Source of the DNA: Comamonadaceae bacterium
GTDB lineage: Bacteria > Pseudomonadota > Gammaproteobacteria > Burkholderiales > Burkholderiaceae_C
Length of the DNA stretch: 35,093 nucleotides
Assembly (NCBI GenBank): GCA_947447355.1
Contig: CANFJF010000039.1
Span: 1-35,093, forward strand
Reading direction: 5' to 3'
Both the position numbers and the translations under genes were made by a program. Positions 26,483 through 35,077 of the stretch are shown here, one piece after another (within the stretch, counting starts at the first letter, position 1; the number at the start of each line of letters is the position of its first letter). The notes under the pieces were generated by a model. The model ran no database searches, had not been told where the DNA came from, and was given only the letters and a program-made list of their open reading frames with translations.

Positions 26483-26509
26483 GGAGCTGCTTCAAAGAGC
26501 AGCAGCTCC
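26483..26509. repeat. Stem-loop in the convergent intergenic region
   Basis: GGAGCTGCT and AGCAGCTCC form a perfect 9-bp stem with a 9-base loop. It lies in the 258-base gap between the convergent amidohydrolase and flavin monooxygenase genes, which otherwise shows no credible gene. No T tract follows on either strand, so factor-independent termination is uncertain. Confidence 0.5.
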
Positions 26510-26609
26510 GCGGGCAGAAATCGACTCTGCTGTTGGCATGATCAGCTTTGGCGAAGACTACTAAACAAAAAGAGGCAAGGAAAGCTAACAGCTGCCGACT
26601 TTACCCATC

Positions 26610-27806
26610 TCAGATCTCTACACGCTCCGCATCGTAAGTGAAGAGCCAGTCGTAGCGGTCGCTGATTGCCTGAGACTGCCATTCCCGGGAAACGAAGGCT
26701 TCAGCATCGTCTGGATCTGCGAGTGCCGGGTTATGGAAGCGCGAGGTATTTTCTGCAGCACCCTTCACCATGCGGTGTGCGCGTGGGCGACGTACCTCAT
26801 CGTAACGCCCCAACGCAGTCGGCACGTCGGCATATTTCTCGAGGCAGCGCGCGAGCACCACCGCATCCTCGATCGTATGCACCGCACCTTGGGCGAGAAA
26901 CGGCAGAGTCGTGTGACAGGCATCGCCGAGCAGCGTGGCTCGGCCCTTGCTCCAAGTGGTAAGTAGGCGGCGTCCGCAAAGGGCCCATTTGGTCACCGAC
27001 GGTGCGTGCTCCAGCATAGTATGGATGTCCTCGTGCCAACTAGCGAAAGCAGTTGTGCATTCCTTGAGCGTAGCTGGCGAACTCCACTGCGCGGATGCCC
27101 AAGTGGCGCCCTCCAAAGTACCGACGAAATTCATGGTCTTGCCGCTCTGCACCGGGTAGTGAACAATGTGGCCACCGGGGCCGACCCAATTGACCGCCAC
27201 GCTGCGGTGGAAGCGCTCGGGCAGCGCATCCATCGGGATCAGGGTGCGCCACGCCACCATGCCAGAGAATAAGGTTTCGTCCGCGCCAAACAGCGCGGGA
27301 CGTATCTTGGTGTGTGCACCATCTGCGCCGATCAAAATATCACCCAGAATCTTTCGGCCGTCGGCCAGCTCAAGTGTTACCCCATCTGCATTCTGGCTCA
27401 TGCCGATGCTGCGCGCGCCGAGGTGAATTGCGTCGGGCTTCAGGCGCCGTACTTCGTCACCAAGCACGCGCAACAGTTCGGGGCGAAAAACGGTCATATA
27501 GGGGAAACCATACTTGCGTACGGCTTCTGCACCGAGATCGAACAACTTCCAAGTCCGACCAGTGTTCCACAGGCGGATTTCTTTGGCATCGGCGTTGCAC
27601 GATAGCTTCTGCAACGCATCGAACACCCCCAATGCTTGCAGTGCGCGGTTGCCGTTGGGACTGATCTGAATACCTGCACCGATTTCGCGTAGTTCACCAG
27701 CTTGCTCATAGACTTCTACGTCTAAGCCACGCTTCAACAGTGCGATTGCCGCCGCTAAGCCGCCGATGCCACCACCAGCAATCAGTATTTTGAGTTTTTT
27801 CATCAT
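26610..27806 (-). CDS. FAD-dependent aromatic hydroxylase (salicylate / 3-hydroxybenzoate hydroxylase-like)
   Basis: This 398-residue flavoprotein belongs to the class A single-component monooxygenases. The N-terminal FAD motif is GGGIGG (residues 11-16), followed by IGAGIQISPNGNRAL. The DG motif ILIGADGAHTKIR and the FAD-ribityl motif GDACHTTLPFLAQGAVHTIEDA are all present. Relatives hydroxylate salicylate to catechol, or 3-hydroxybenzoate at C6 to gentisate. The gentisate-dioxygenase-like gene in the same cluster favours a gentisate-forming reaction, but sequence alone does not settle this. Two consecutive ATG codons can start it. It lies 88 bases after a decayed dioxygenase gene and ends the leftward cluster. 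Confidence 0.88.
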   Translation of the reverse strand: MMKKLKILIAGGGIGGLAAAIALLKRGLDVEVYEQAGELREIGAGIQISPNGNRALQALGVFDALQKLSCNADAKEIRLWNTGRTWKLFDLGAEAVRKYGFPYMTVFRPELLRVLGDEVRRLKPDAIHLGARSIGMSQNADGVTLELADGRKILGDILIGADGAHTKIRPALFGADETLFSGMVAWRTLIPMDALPERFHRSVAVNWVGPGGHIVHYPVQSGKTMNFVGTLEGATWASAQWSSPATLKECTTAFASWHEDIHTMLEHAPSVTKWALCGRRLLTTWSKGRATLLGDACHTTLPFLAQGAVHTIEDAVVLARCLEKYADVPTALGRYDEVRRPRAHRMVKGAAENTSRFHNPALADPDDAEAFVSREWQSQAISDRYDWLFTYDAERVEI

Positions 27807-27894
27807 TTAATTCTTTAAAGTTGCAGAGTGATGCACTGTTGCACTTGGCACGACGGCAGGAAGAGTGCCCACATACGTTTGATGTGACGATTCG

Positions 27895-28240
27895 TCAATC
27901 TTTTCGGTAGACGCCGAGCTTACGCAGCACCCGCTCCTCGCTGACCTCCAAAAAAATGGAGTCCTCGTACGCTTGGATTTCGTACGGAGTTCAACTAGGC
28001 ACCGCCATGACATCGCCGCGAGACCACTCCACGCTGATGTCACCGGCACGCGCCACCCCACGCCCACTCGTGGCTGCGAAGATGCGGTGCGCGGCACCGC
28101 CGTCCATAACGAAGCCCGTTCTTATGCCAGCCCGGTGTCATGTTCAGGGATGAAAGCACTGGATACAGTTCGTCGAGGTTGGTCGTCGACAGCAATTGTT
28201 CAATGGTAGATAGGCCCGTGGGGTATTCCTTGTTTAGCAT
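27895..28240 (-). pseudogene. Remnant of a second gentisate dioxygenase-like gene
   Basis: ATG 28240 overlaps the stop of the FAH remnant (ATGCTAA). It begins a short N-terminus with LDELYPVLSSLNMTPGWHK, which matches the start of the intact dioxygenase (LEQLYPVLNHKHYTPGWHK). The frame is then lost. Another frame resumes with AAHRIFAATSGRG and RGDVMAVPS, meets an in-frame TGA at 27993-27991 where the family has Trp, and ends with EVSEERVLRKLGVYRKD. About 218 central codons, including the iron-binding histidines, are missing. No activity is possible. Confidence 0.85.
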
Positions 28241-28524
28241 TTGATCCGCACCAAGTCGTAGGGCTGCCCAAACACGACGTTGGCCCCGCGTGTGCACTGG
28301 ACGACGGGAATGGACATACGGCCGACATAGGCGACTTGGGTGACATCGATAGTCACCACGTCATCTGCGACAACCCGACCGACCCCATCCGGTGTGCCAG
28401 TGGCTATCAGACCTCGGAAATAAAGCGTTGAGGGCGATGAGGCGATCGACACCATCTGTTGGATGTTCACGATCAGATCACGAGTGTTGGCCTGCTGGCG
28501 CCACTCGCCATTAACGGCGGGCAA
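28234..28524 (-). pseudogene. C-terminal remnant of a second FAH-family hydrolase
   Basis: The roughly 90 residues align throughout with residues 205-294 of the intact hydrolase at 31590-32474: RQQANTRDLIVNIQQMV, LIATGTPDGVG, GRMSIPVVQCTRGANVVF. The whole catalytic N-terminal part, with the metal-binding EXE and Asp, is gone. A two- to three-residue insertion lies before GRMSIP. It sits between a Bug gene and the dioxygenase remnant, in the same order and direction as the intact pair. The many substitutions suggest an old, not recent, duplication. Confidence 0.85.
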
Positions 28525-28536
28525 ACACAGGCCGAA

Positions 28537-29544
28537 TCATTGAATCTCGATTCCAGCGGTCTGGATCACGCGTGCCCAGCCTTCATATTCGGATTTAAGT
28601 CGTGCGGCCATGACTTCGGGCGAGCCCGAATCAGCCATGATGTTCATTTTGGCCAAGCGCTGACGAAACTCTGGTTTGCTCATGATGGTTTGAACCGCTG
28701 AGTTGAGCTTTGCAACGATAGGGTCAGGCGTGGCCGCAGGCGCAAAAAGACCCCACCATGAGCCGAGGTCGAGCTCAGGCAGTGATCTGTTCAATGCTTC
28801 CGAGAAAGTAGGGACTGCCGGCAAGAGCGATGAGCGTGTCTTGCCAGTAATGGCAAGGGCGCGCACACGGCCATCCTGAATTTGGCCGACCGTACTGCTC
28901 AAGCCAGTGATGACCATAGAAATTTGCCCTCCCATAAGGTCAGTCAACGCCGGCCCCGTACCCTTGTAAGGCACTTGCTGGATATTCACTCCAGCGGCTA
29001 GCTTGAGTACCTCTCCGGCCAAGTGAGTCAAGTTACCACTGCCTGCCGTCCCGTTACTTAGCTTGTTCGGGTTGGCGCGCGCGTACTCAATTAGCTCACC
29101 GAGAGTCTTGGCCGGGACGCTAGGATGGATCACAAGAACTAACGGAGCCAATGCCAATGGTGCAACAGCCTTGAGATCCTTGAGGGGATTAAAAGGCATG
29201 GAGCGCATGAGACTTGGATTGGTCGCGAGCGTGAGATCACCCATCAGTAGCGTATATCCATCGGACTGGGCATTTACGACCTCCCGGCCGCCAATATTGC
29301 CATTTGCACCTGCTCTGTTTTCAATAACAATTGGCTGACCAAGTGCTGTAGCCAACTCGGGCGCGATCTGACGCGCGAGGATATCAGTAGGCCCACCCGG
29401 GGCATAACCGACGACTAAGCGAATAGGCCGACTGGGATAAGGGTCTAGGGCCTGCGCGAACACTGGCAAAGCAACGAGCCACAAAAGCATGGTGCTAACT
29501 AAGCCCAGCCACAAGCCCTTGTTGATAAGTTTCACTTTTATCAT
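28537..29544 (-). CDS. Bug/TctC-family periplasmic solute receptor
   Basis: This 335-residue protein has a long hydrophobic signal peptide (GLWLGLVSTMLLWLVALPVFAQA). The Bug core follows: YPSRPIRLVVGYAPGGPTDILARQ, VIENRAGANGNIGG and QSDGYTLLMGD. ATG 29544 is chosen because AGGAGA stands seven bases upstream; a longer reading would overlap the neighbouring Bug gene. It is the second of two tandem Bug genes, which differ clearly from each other and so probably bind different ligands or have diverged in role. Confidence 0.92.
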   Translation of the reverse strand: MIKVKLINKGLWLGLVSTMLLWLVALPVFAQALDPYPSRPIRLVVGYAPGGPTDILARQIAPELATALGQPIVIENRAGANGNIGGREVVNAQSDGYTLLMGDLTLATNPSLMRSMPFNPLKDLKAVAPLALAPLVLVIHPSVPAKTLGELIEYARANPNKLSNGTAGSGNLTHLAGEVLKLAAGVNIQQVPYKGTGPALTDLMGGQISMVITGLSSTVGQIQDGRVRALAITGKTRSSLLPAVPTFSEALNRSLPELDLGSWWGLFAPAATPDPIVAKLNSAVQTIMSKPEFRQRLAKMNIMADSGSPEVMAARLKSEYEGWARVIQTAGIEIQ

Positions 29545-29611
29545 TTTTTGTCTCCTAATGATGTGGTGGGCACCATAGGTGCAATATTCGTGCGGTGCCA
29601 ACACAGAGGTA

Positions 29612-30589
29612 TCAATCCAGTTTTGCACCCGATGTCTTGACCATGTTTGACCAGTTCGCCATATCGTCCTTGAGGAAGGTACCGTACTCGGCTAGAACAG
29701 GCCCACCAGCCTCCAAACCCATGCTCGTGAGCCTTTCGCGAAAGTCTGCTGAATCAGTAATTTTTTGCATTTCGGCGGCGAGTCGTTTGACGATGGCGCT
29801 GGGTGTCGCCGCAGGCACCAGCAGGCCTGACCATGTCGTGAACTTGAAGTCCTTCAGACCGGACTCTCCGAGGGTGGGAACGTCCTTGAGCACAGGCACG
29901 CGTTTTTGGCTGTCTACCGCCAGCGCTTTAAGTTTGCCCGAGCGGATGTGCTGCAGAGTCGGGGAAATTCCATTAAACATGAGGTGTACCTGCCCACCTA
30001 ACAAATCGCTAACCGCAGGGGCACTCCCCCGGTAGGGAATGTGTATTGCGGTTATGCCCGCAGCGCGTTTGAACATTTCCATTTCAATGTGCTGCGAACT
30101 GCCATTGCCAACAGATGCGTAGGAGAGTTTTCCTGGGTTTTTCTTCGCATATGCAATTAGTTCCTGCACGTTCCGCGCAGGCATCGCCGAATTGGCGACG
30201 AGCACGAACGGGTGCAGTGACGCATTCGCCACGGGAAGAAAATCCCGCTCCGTGTCATAAGGCAGGTTGTCCACGAGGCTTTTATTGATCGAGAAAGCGC
30301 TTGAAGTCAGCAGCACCGTATAGCCATCGGGTTCGGCCTTGGCCACAAAGTTGGTGCCTATTACGGTCCCACCGCCGGCACGGTTGTCAATGATCACCGT
30401 CTGACCCAAGGCTGCGCCTAGTCTCTCCGCAACGGCCCGCGCCACGATGTCGGTTCCGCCGCCCGCAGGGAATGGCACAACCATACGAATGGGGCGTTGA
30501 GGATAGTCAGCCTGGGCTTGAGCGGCGGTACCGGCCAAGACACCCAGCGCAGCGATCAGAGTTGCAATTTTGAAGAACTTTATTGACAT
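29612..30589 (-). CDS. Bug/TctC-family periplasmic solute receptor
   Basis: This 325-residue protein has a cleavable signal (ATLIAALGVLAGTAAQAQA). The Bug hallmarks are YPQRPIRMVVPFPAGGGTDIVAR, VIIDNRAGGGTVIGTNFVAK and EPDGYTVLLTSS. AAGGA stands upstream of the ATG. It follows the dioxygenase gene by 22 bases and is presumably cotranscribed with the hydroxylase-hydrolase-dioxygenase genes. It is expected to bind the aromatic acid or a related carboxylate in the periplasm. The membrane components are not in this window. Confidence 0.93.
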   Translation of the reverse strand: MSIKFFKIATLIAALGVLAGTAAQAQADYPQRPIRMVVPFPAGGGTDIVARAVAERLGAALGQTVIIDNRAGGGTVIGTNFVAKAEPDGYTVLLTSSAFSINKSLVDNLPYDTERDFLPVANASLHPFVLVANSAMPARNVQELIAYAKKNPGKLSYASVGNGSSQHIEMEMFKRAAGITAIHIPYRGSAPAVSDLLGGQVHLMFNGISPTLQHIRSGKLKALAVDSQKRVPVLKDVPTLGESGLKDFKFTTWSGLLVPAATPSAIVKRLAAEMQKITDSADFRERLTSMGLEAGGPVLAEYGTFLKDDMANWSNMVKTSGAKLD

Positions 30590-30611
30590 GGACTACATCC
30601 TTGTTAGAGAT

Positions 30612-31589
30612 TCATTTGGCAGTTTCTTCTCTGAAGAAACCCAGCGTCTTTTGCACCGGCTCATCCGAAACCTGCAGCAGGCGCGTATTTGTATCTGCGA
30701 TGAATTGGTGAAACTTCCAGATAGGCACGGCAACAAGATCACCACGCTGGCATGCAAAGGACTCACCATCGACTTGAAGTCTCCCGCCGCCAGTGATGAC
30801 GGCAAACATGCGTGAAGCCGAGTCGCGGCGCATGGGCATACTTGCTTTGGCTTGAAGCTGGTGCACGGTTAAAGCGATGGTGCGCATGGAAGGGGTTGCG
30901 AGCCTAACCGACCGGACACCTTCCACGTCCGGCGCAGAGTCCAACAGCGCCTGCTGATCGGCCGCGCTGAAGCGCAGCAGCGATGTGACCGGGGCCTCTT
31001 CGACCGCCTGGAAATGCTCGGGATGGGGCTCAAAGAACATCGACTCCAATCTGTGGACTAGGGGGACGTCCAGAAAGTCGATCCAGCAAGCATCATGTTT
31101 TCCATTGTTGAAGTGGCTGTGCCAAGTCCATCCTGGAGTCAGCAGCACATCGCCTGGCTCCATGGGGAGTTGCACACCATCAACAACGGTGTAAACCTCT
31201 TCCTGTGCGTCTAAGATTAGGCGCAAGGCGTTCGGCGTATGACGGTGTGCTCGGGCATGTTCGCCAGGGCATAACATCTGATAGGCTGAGACCAAATTAG
31301 GGAGTGAGGCATAGTCGTTATCCCCGACAGGGTTGAACATCAGCAGGTTGCGGCGTTCGGCCTGTTCGGTGCCAATCCAACGTGCGGCCTGATCAATGAG
31401 GTTGCGAGCTTCAGCATATCGCCACTGGCGCGGGGTGTATGGCGTGTGCGGTTCCTGCCAAAGTGATGGGCGCGCCTTGTGCCAGCCGGGCGTGTAATGC
31501 TTGTGGTTCAGTACGGGGTAGAGTTGCTCTAGGCTTTGCACGATGTCAGCGTCCCCAATGCCTTGTCTTGTGTTGTTCATGGTTGGCAT
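30612..31589 (-). CDS. Gentisate 1,2-dioxygenase-like double-cupin ring-cleavage enzyme
   Basis: This 325-residue double-cupin protein has the N-terminal cupin iron site H115 and H117 in EHARAHRHTPNALRLIL, with the third histidine in TPGWTWHSHFN (about H157). A second cupin lies at about residues 255-320 (GGGRLQVDGESFACQRGD). The family cleaves gentisate, salicylate or 1-hydroxy-2-naphthoate between C1 and C2 using Fe(II) and oxygen. For gentisate the product is maleylpyruvate. The ATG abuts the FAH stop (TGAATG) without a Shine-Dalgarno sequence, indicating coupling; a second ATG lies three codons in. It is slightly shorter than typical gentisate dioxygenases (about 340-380). Confidence 0.88.
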   Translation of the reverse strand: MPTMNNTRQGIGDADIVQSLEQLYPVLNHKHYTPGWHKARPSLWQEPHTPYTPRQWRYAEARNLIDQAARWIGTEQAERRNLLMFNPVGDNDYASLPNLVSAYQMLCPGEHARAHRHTPNALRLILDAQEEVYTVVDGVQLPMEPGDVLLTPGWTWHSHFNNGKHDACWIDFLDVPLVHRLESMFFEPHPEHFQAVEEAPVTSLLRFSAADQQALLDSAPDVEGVRSVRLATPSMRTIALTVHQLQAKASMPMRRDSASRMFAVITGGGRLQVDGESFACQRGDLVAVPIWKFHQFIADTNTRLLQVSDEPVQKTLGFFREETAK

Positions 31590-32474
31590 TCAGCTGGCAC
31601 GCACGAAGTCGTAAGTTTTTTCAAACACTACATTGGATCCGCGCGTCCCCTGCATCACCGGGATTGACATGCGTCCGACGTTTTCGATTTCTATGGTCAC
31701 TATGTCACCATCGCGCACAGGACCAACACCCGCTGGAGTTCCCGTGGCGATCAAGTCACCAGGGTACAAGGTCGACGCGGATGAAGCGACGGCGACCATC
31801 TGAGGAATGTTAACGATGAGATCTCGGGTATTGGCTTGTTGACGAAGCTCGTCATTTACCCACAACTTCATATTGATGTCGGCGTGATTAGGTACCTCAT
31901 CGGCTGTCACGATCCACGGCCCAACTGGAGTGAAAGTGTCGTAAGACTTGCGAAAAACACGCTCTTCCTTACCGCGCACAGTCATGTCCAGCAGGCAGGC
32001 ATAGCCAAAGACATAGTCCATTGCCCGCTCGGGGCTGATCTCACGCCCTTCTTTGCCAATGATCAGCGCGATCTCGCATTCATGGTGAATCTCGCGGCCA
32101 GATAAGGCCGGCAGTTCAATCTTGTCTCCCGCCCCGCAGAGCGACGAATTCGATTTGAGGAAATAGCCTTGGATGTTGGCCAAGCCTTCAGAGGCCATCT
32201 CTTTAGCGTGGTCATGGTAGTTGACGGGATAGGCCATCAACTTGTTAGGCCAAGGCACTGGCGTTTGTAGATGAACGGAGGCAAGATGAACCGACGGGCC
32301 ATCGACCATGTAACGCAAGATGGCGGGACGCAAAGTTTCAAAATCGCGGATAACGCGGCACATACCGCTTGGTGGCCAGGCTTGGGGATCTTCGCCCACA
32401 AGGTTGGTGATATCGAACACGCGGTCGGCTTTAACGATCCCGACGCGGCCACCATTGAATCGGATAATTTTCAT
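31590..32474 (-). CDS. Fumarylacetoacetate hydrolase (FAH)-family enzyme
   Basis: This 294-residue protein shows the FAH metal site: E132 and E134 in HHECEIALIIG and D163 in CLLDMTVRGKEERVFRK. FTPVGPWIV, LIATGTPAGVG and the GRMSIPVMQG end are also typical. Members hydrolyse C-C bonds of fumarylpyruvate, maleylpyruvate or related ring-fission products, or act as hydratases/decarboxylases. Next to a gentisate-dioxygenase-like gene it is most likely a fumaryl- or maleylpyruvate hydrolase (inferred). It lies 27 bases after the flavin hydroxylase and directly abuts the dioxygenase gene. Confidence 0.9.
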   Translation of the reverse strand: MKIIRFNGGRVGIVKADRVFDITNLVGEDPQAWPPSGMCRVIRDFETLRPAILRYMVDGPSVHLASVHLQTPVPWPNKLMAYPVNYHDHAKEMASEGLANIQGYFLKSNSSLCGAGDKIELPALSGREIHHECEIALIIGKEGREISPERAMDYVFGYACLLDMTVRGKEERVFRKSYDTFTPVGPWIVTADEVPNHADINMKLWVNDELRQQANTRDLIVNIPQMVAVASSASTLYPGDLIATGTPAGVGPVRDGDIVTIEIENVGRMSIPVMQGTRGSNVVFEKTYDFVRAS

Positions 32475-32501
32475 GTAGATAGGTCCTAGTTTGGTTGGCG
32501 G

Positions 32502-34157
32502 TCAAGCAGGGATACAAAAGCCTGCGACCACATCCCAGATGCTATTCGGATCTGCCGCAATTGTGTTACCGCGCCAGCACACCGTGCCGTCGGGCCTGAC
32601 TAGTACGAGTGCTTTTTCATAAAGTGCGCGCGCGCGTTCATTCAACTCAATGCGTTTGAAGGGGATGCCTCTTGTGGATGCCGCTTGTTCGAGTGCATCG
32701 GTGTCTGCTGCTCCCGGAAGGGCCGCCATCACATAGCATGAGCCATCAAACAAATCTAAGGTGGACTTGCCAGGCTCCAGCCAGACATGTGGGGCACGGC
32801 AACCAGGCCACGTTGATTGGGTGACGATGCGCGGATCATCAGGTGGTTCCGGAGTCTGGTCGGGCACGATCACGAAGGAGTCGGCATAACGGTAACCTAG
32901 ATGCAAGCCTGCCGTGTTGAACTGCTTGGATGTCTGACGCAGCCGGCGCCCAAACTGTTTGCGCAGTGCATCGGCCTGAGGGCCCTCCTCTTCTAGTCCT
33001 ACCGGGGTCACATGCATCATCGCGTCGATGCGGTCGGCGTTCGACGCCGCGGCTATGGTGTTGCGTACACCCACGGGTCTGCGCTCCCATTCGTAGCTAT
33101 CCAGCAGGTATGGGCCAGCCCAGCCCTTCAGCGCAGCCGCTAGTTTCCATCCCAAATCGAATGCGTCGGCAATACCCGTGTTCATGCCTATCCCGCCCGT
33201 GGGGCAGAACAGATGGGCGGAGTCACCGACCAGGAATACATTGCCATCGCGGTAGCGATCAGCGACCGACTGGTGGTGTGACCACTGCATAACTTGTAAG
33301 ATTTCAAAGGGAAAGTCCGAACCCATAGCATCGCGGATCTGCTCATGCGGATCGCGTTCGTGGCCTTCTTGCTCGCCGTCCATGATGTAGTTCTGGTAGT
33401 TCCAAGTTTCTCCACCATTGATATTGGTGAAGACACCGAACGCACCGGGACGAAAGATGAAGTACAGGTTCGCCCAACCAGCAGTAGTGGCATGTTCGAG
33501 GAACGCCTTGCTGCGGAACAAATAACTCACATTGCGTCTCATAGCTCCGCGGCCGGTGTGTGGAATACCCAGCGTTGTGCGCACGTTGCTGCGACCACCA
33601 TCGCAGGCCGCGAGGAACCTAGATCGCACCTCGGTTTCTATTCCATTGGAAAGGTCGCGAATAACCGAAGTCACGCCATCTTCATCTTGCGTAAACGAGA
33701 CAAACTCCCAGCCATAGCGCACATCAGCCACATCCTGCTTCTGCACCCAGCTCTTGACGATGGGCTCTAGCGTATGCTGGCCAATCTGTACTTTGTAGTA
33801 AGGAGTCCAAGCCGATTCGGGCACATCCGTGCGCATTTCTTTGTGCGCAGCCATGTAGTCGTTGGGCGAAGAACTGTCATGTGCGAAGAGGAGCTTGCCG
33901 GAAAGCCTCGTTGCAAAAACGATGCGGTAACCACGCTCACGCGGCAGGCTTTTGCTAACGATCTCCGTGTCTAGGCCGAGGCGGCGGTAATACTCCATGG
34001 AGCGTGACCCGAGAAGGGTGGCCTTTGGGTGCGATGTTGGCTCTGTGCGGACTTCCACCACCATACAACGTATGCCCTTGAAGCTTAAGTCCGCCGCTAG
34101 CGCCAAGCCTGCGGGGCCACCGCCAACGATCAATACAGGTACTTCCAATTTATCCAT
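32502..34157 (-). CDS. FAD-dependent phenol/aromatic hydroxylase (TfdB/MhpA-like)
   Basis: This 551-residue flavoprotein belongs to the two-domain class A hydroxylases (TfdB, PheA, MhpA relatives). The FAD motif VGGGPAGLAL covers residues 11-20. The second FAD motif is GDSAHLFCPTGGIGMNTGIADAFDLGWKLAA. A C-terminal thioredoxin-like domain, ending in LVRPDGTVCWRG, is also typical. The enzyme should add a hydroxyl ring substituent using NAD(P)H and oxygen; the substrate is not known. ATG 34157 is chosen over an in-frame TTG at 34178 because AAGGA lies nine bases upstream. It is the first gene of the leftward cluster and is divergent from the IclR regulator. Confidence 0.9.
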   Translation of the reverse strand: MDKLEVPVLIVGGGPAGLALAADLSFKGIRCMVVEVRTEPTSHPKATLLGSRSMEYYRRLGLDTEIVSKSLPRERGYRIVFATRLSGKLLFAHDSSSPNDYMAAHKEMRTDVPESAWTPYYKVQIGQHTLEPIVKSWVQKQDVADVRYGWEFVSFTQDEDGVTSVIRDLSNGIETEVRSRFLAACDGGRSNVRTTLGIPHTGRGAMRRNVSYLFRSKAFLEHATTAGWANLYFIFRPGAFGVFTNINGGETWNYQNYIMDGEQEGHERDPHEQIRDAMGSDFPFEILQVMQWSHHQSVADRYRDGNVFLVGDSAHLFCPTGGIGMNTGIADAFDLGWKLAAALKGWAGPYLLDSYEWERRPVGVRNTIAAASNADRIDAMMHVTPVGLEEEGPQADALRKQFGRRLRQTSKQFNTAGLHLGYRYADSFVIVPDQTPEPPDDPRIVTQSTWPGCRAPHVWLEPGKSTLDLFDGSCYVMAALPGAADTDALEQAASTRGIPFKRIELNERARALYEKALVLVRPDGTVCWRGNTIAADPNSIWDVVAGFCIPA

Positions 34158-34330
34158 GTTCGCCAATCCTTTTGGCACGTGCTTAGTCCGTGCCTAGAAC
34201 TACCTAAAAAATACCAATTATCAAAAAAGAACATCGTTCCATTAATGAAGAATGCAATTCTATAATAGCTTTTTAGGTTGGCGTCATTTCTTTCTATGGC
34301 GCTAACAAATTGGGCAAATTTGGAGTTCAG
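34158..34330. promoter_or_regulatory. Divergent promoter region with candidate IclR operator
   Basis: A perfect TATAAT at 34261-34266 is placed to drive the IclR gene. On the minus strand TTGATA (34224-34219) is a plausible -35 for the hydroxylase operon. The dyad GAAC-ATC-GTTC (34229-34239) lies between them: about where the IclR -35 would be, and just upstream of the leftward -35. This fits a site for both autorepression and activation. The region is markedly A/T-rich. Confidence 0.5.
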
Positions 34331-35077
34331 ATGTCAGATGAAGAAAAGAAAGACAAAGGTGTGGCTACTCTGGAAAGAGCACTGGCCATTCTTGGGACAT
34401 TTGAAGCGAGCACGACACAATCGCTTGCGGATATCTCGCGACGCACCGGGCTCTACAAGAGCACGCTGCTGCGCCTACTGGGCACCTTGGAGAAGTTTGG
34501 CTACGTTGGTCAGCTCCGTGACGGTGGTTATCACGTAGGAGTAGCGGCTTTGCATCTGGGCAGTCTGTACCAGCGGTGGGTAAGTCCCGCTGAACTAATC
34601 AACCCTGTATTGCGTTCACTGGTGGAAAAGACGGGAGAGAGCGCATCCTTTAATGTGCAAGAAGGAGCATTACGTGTATGTGTCTATCGGGTCGATTCCC
34701 CGCAAAAAATCCGTGACCATGTTCGTGTGGGAGACGTGCTCCCATTGGAACGGGGTGCAGCTGGGAAGGTGATGCTGGCCTTTGGTGATGAGCGATCCAA
34801 TGCTCAATGGGAGTCTTTGAGAAGTCGTTGTTTCTGCCTGACCAAAGGCGAAATCGAAACAGATACCGCAGCGGTTGCGGCACCTGTTTTTACGGCAAAT
34901 GGTGTCTTAGAAGGGGCGCTAGCCATCACGGGGCCAAAGTTCCGATTCTCCGACTCACAGGTTCACACGATGCGGCCTGCATTGTTGAGTGCGGCCTTGT
35001 CTCTCAGCCGAGAGCTTGGCGGACAAACTTTACAGTTAGAGGCCGCGATACACCGATTGAAAGAGGAGTTAGATTAG
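34331..35077 (+). CDS. IclR-family transcriptional regulator
   Basis: This 248-residue regulator has an N-terminal winged helix-turn-helix (TLERALAILGTFEASTTQSLADISRRTGLYKSTLLRLLGTLEKFGY) and a C-terminal GAF-like effector domain (RGAAGKVMLAF, then ITGPKFRFS). ATG 34331 is chosen because GGAG lies five bases upstream; an in-frame TTG at 34310 would add seven residues. It is divergent from the flavin hydroxylase operon, the usual arrangement for IclR regulators of aromatic degradation, and probably responds to the substrate or an intermediate. Confidence 0.93.
   Translation: MSDEEKKDKGVATLERALAILGTFEASTTQSLADISRRTGLYKSTLLRLLGTLEKFGYVGQLRDGGYHVGVAALHLGSLYQRWVSPAELINPVLRSLVEKTGESASFNVQEGALRVCVYRVDSPQKIRDHVRVGDVLPLERGAAGKVMLAFGDERSNAQWESLRSRCFCLTKGEIETDTAAVAAPVFTANGVLEGALAITGPKFRFSDSQVHTMRPALLSAALSLSRELGGQTLQLEAAIHRLKEELD

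Noticed and set aside
26352..26609. Small gene in the convergent gap after the third amidohydrolase
   Set aside because: Open frames there overlap the amidohydrolase end in another frame, lack a ribosome-binding site and have no recognisable protein features.
28040..28297. Independent small protein of 85 residues
   Set aside because: Its middle matches the N-terminus of the intact gentisate-dioxygenase-like protein and its end is out of frame, so it belongs to the dioxygenase remnant.
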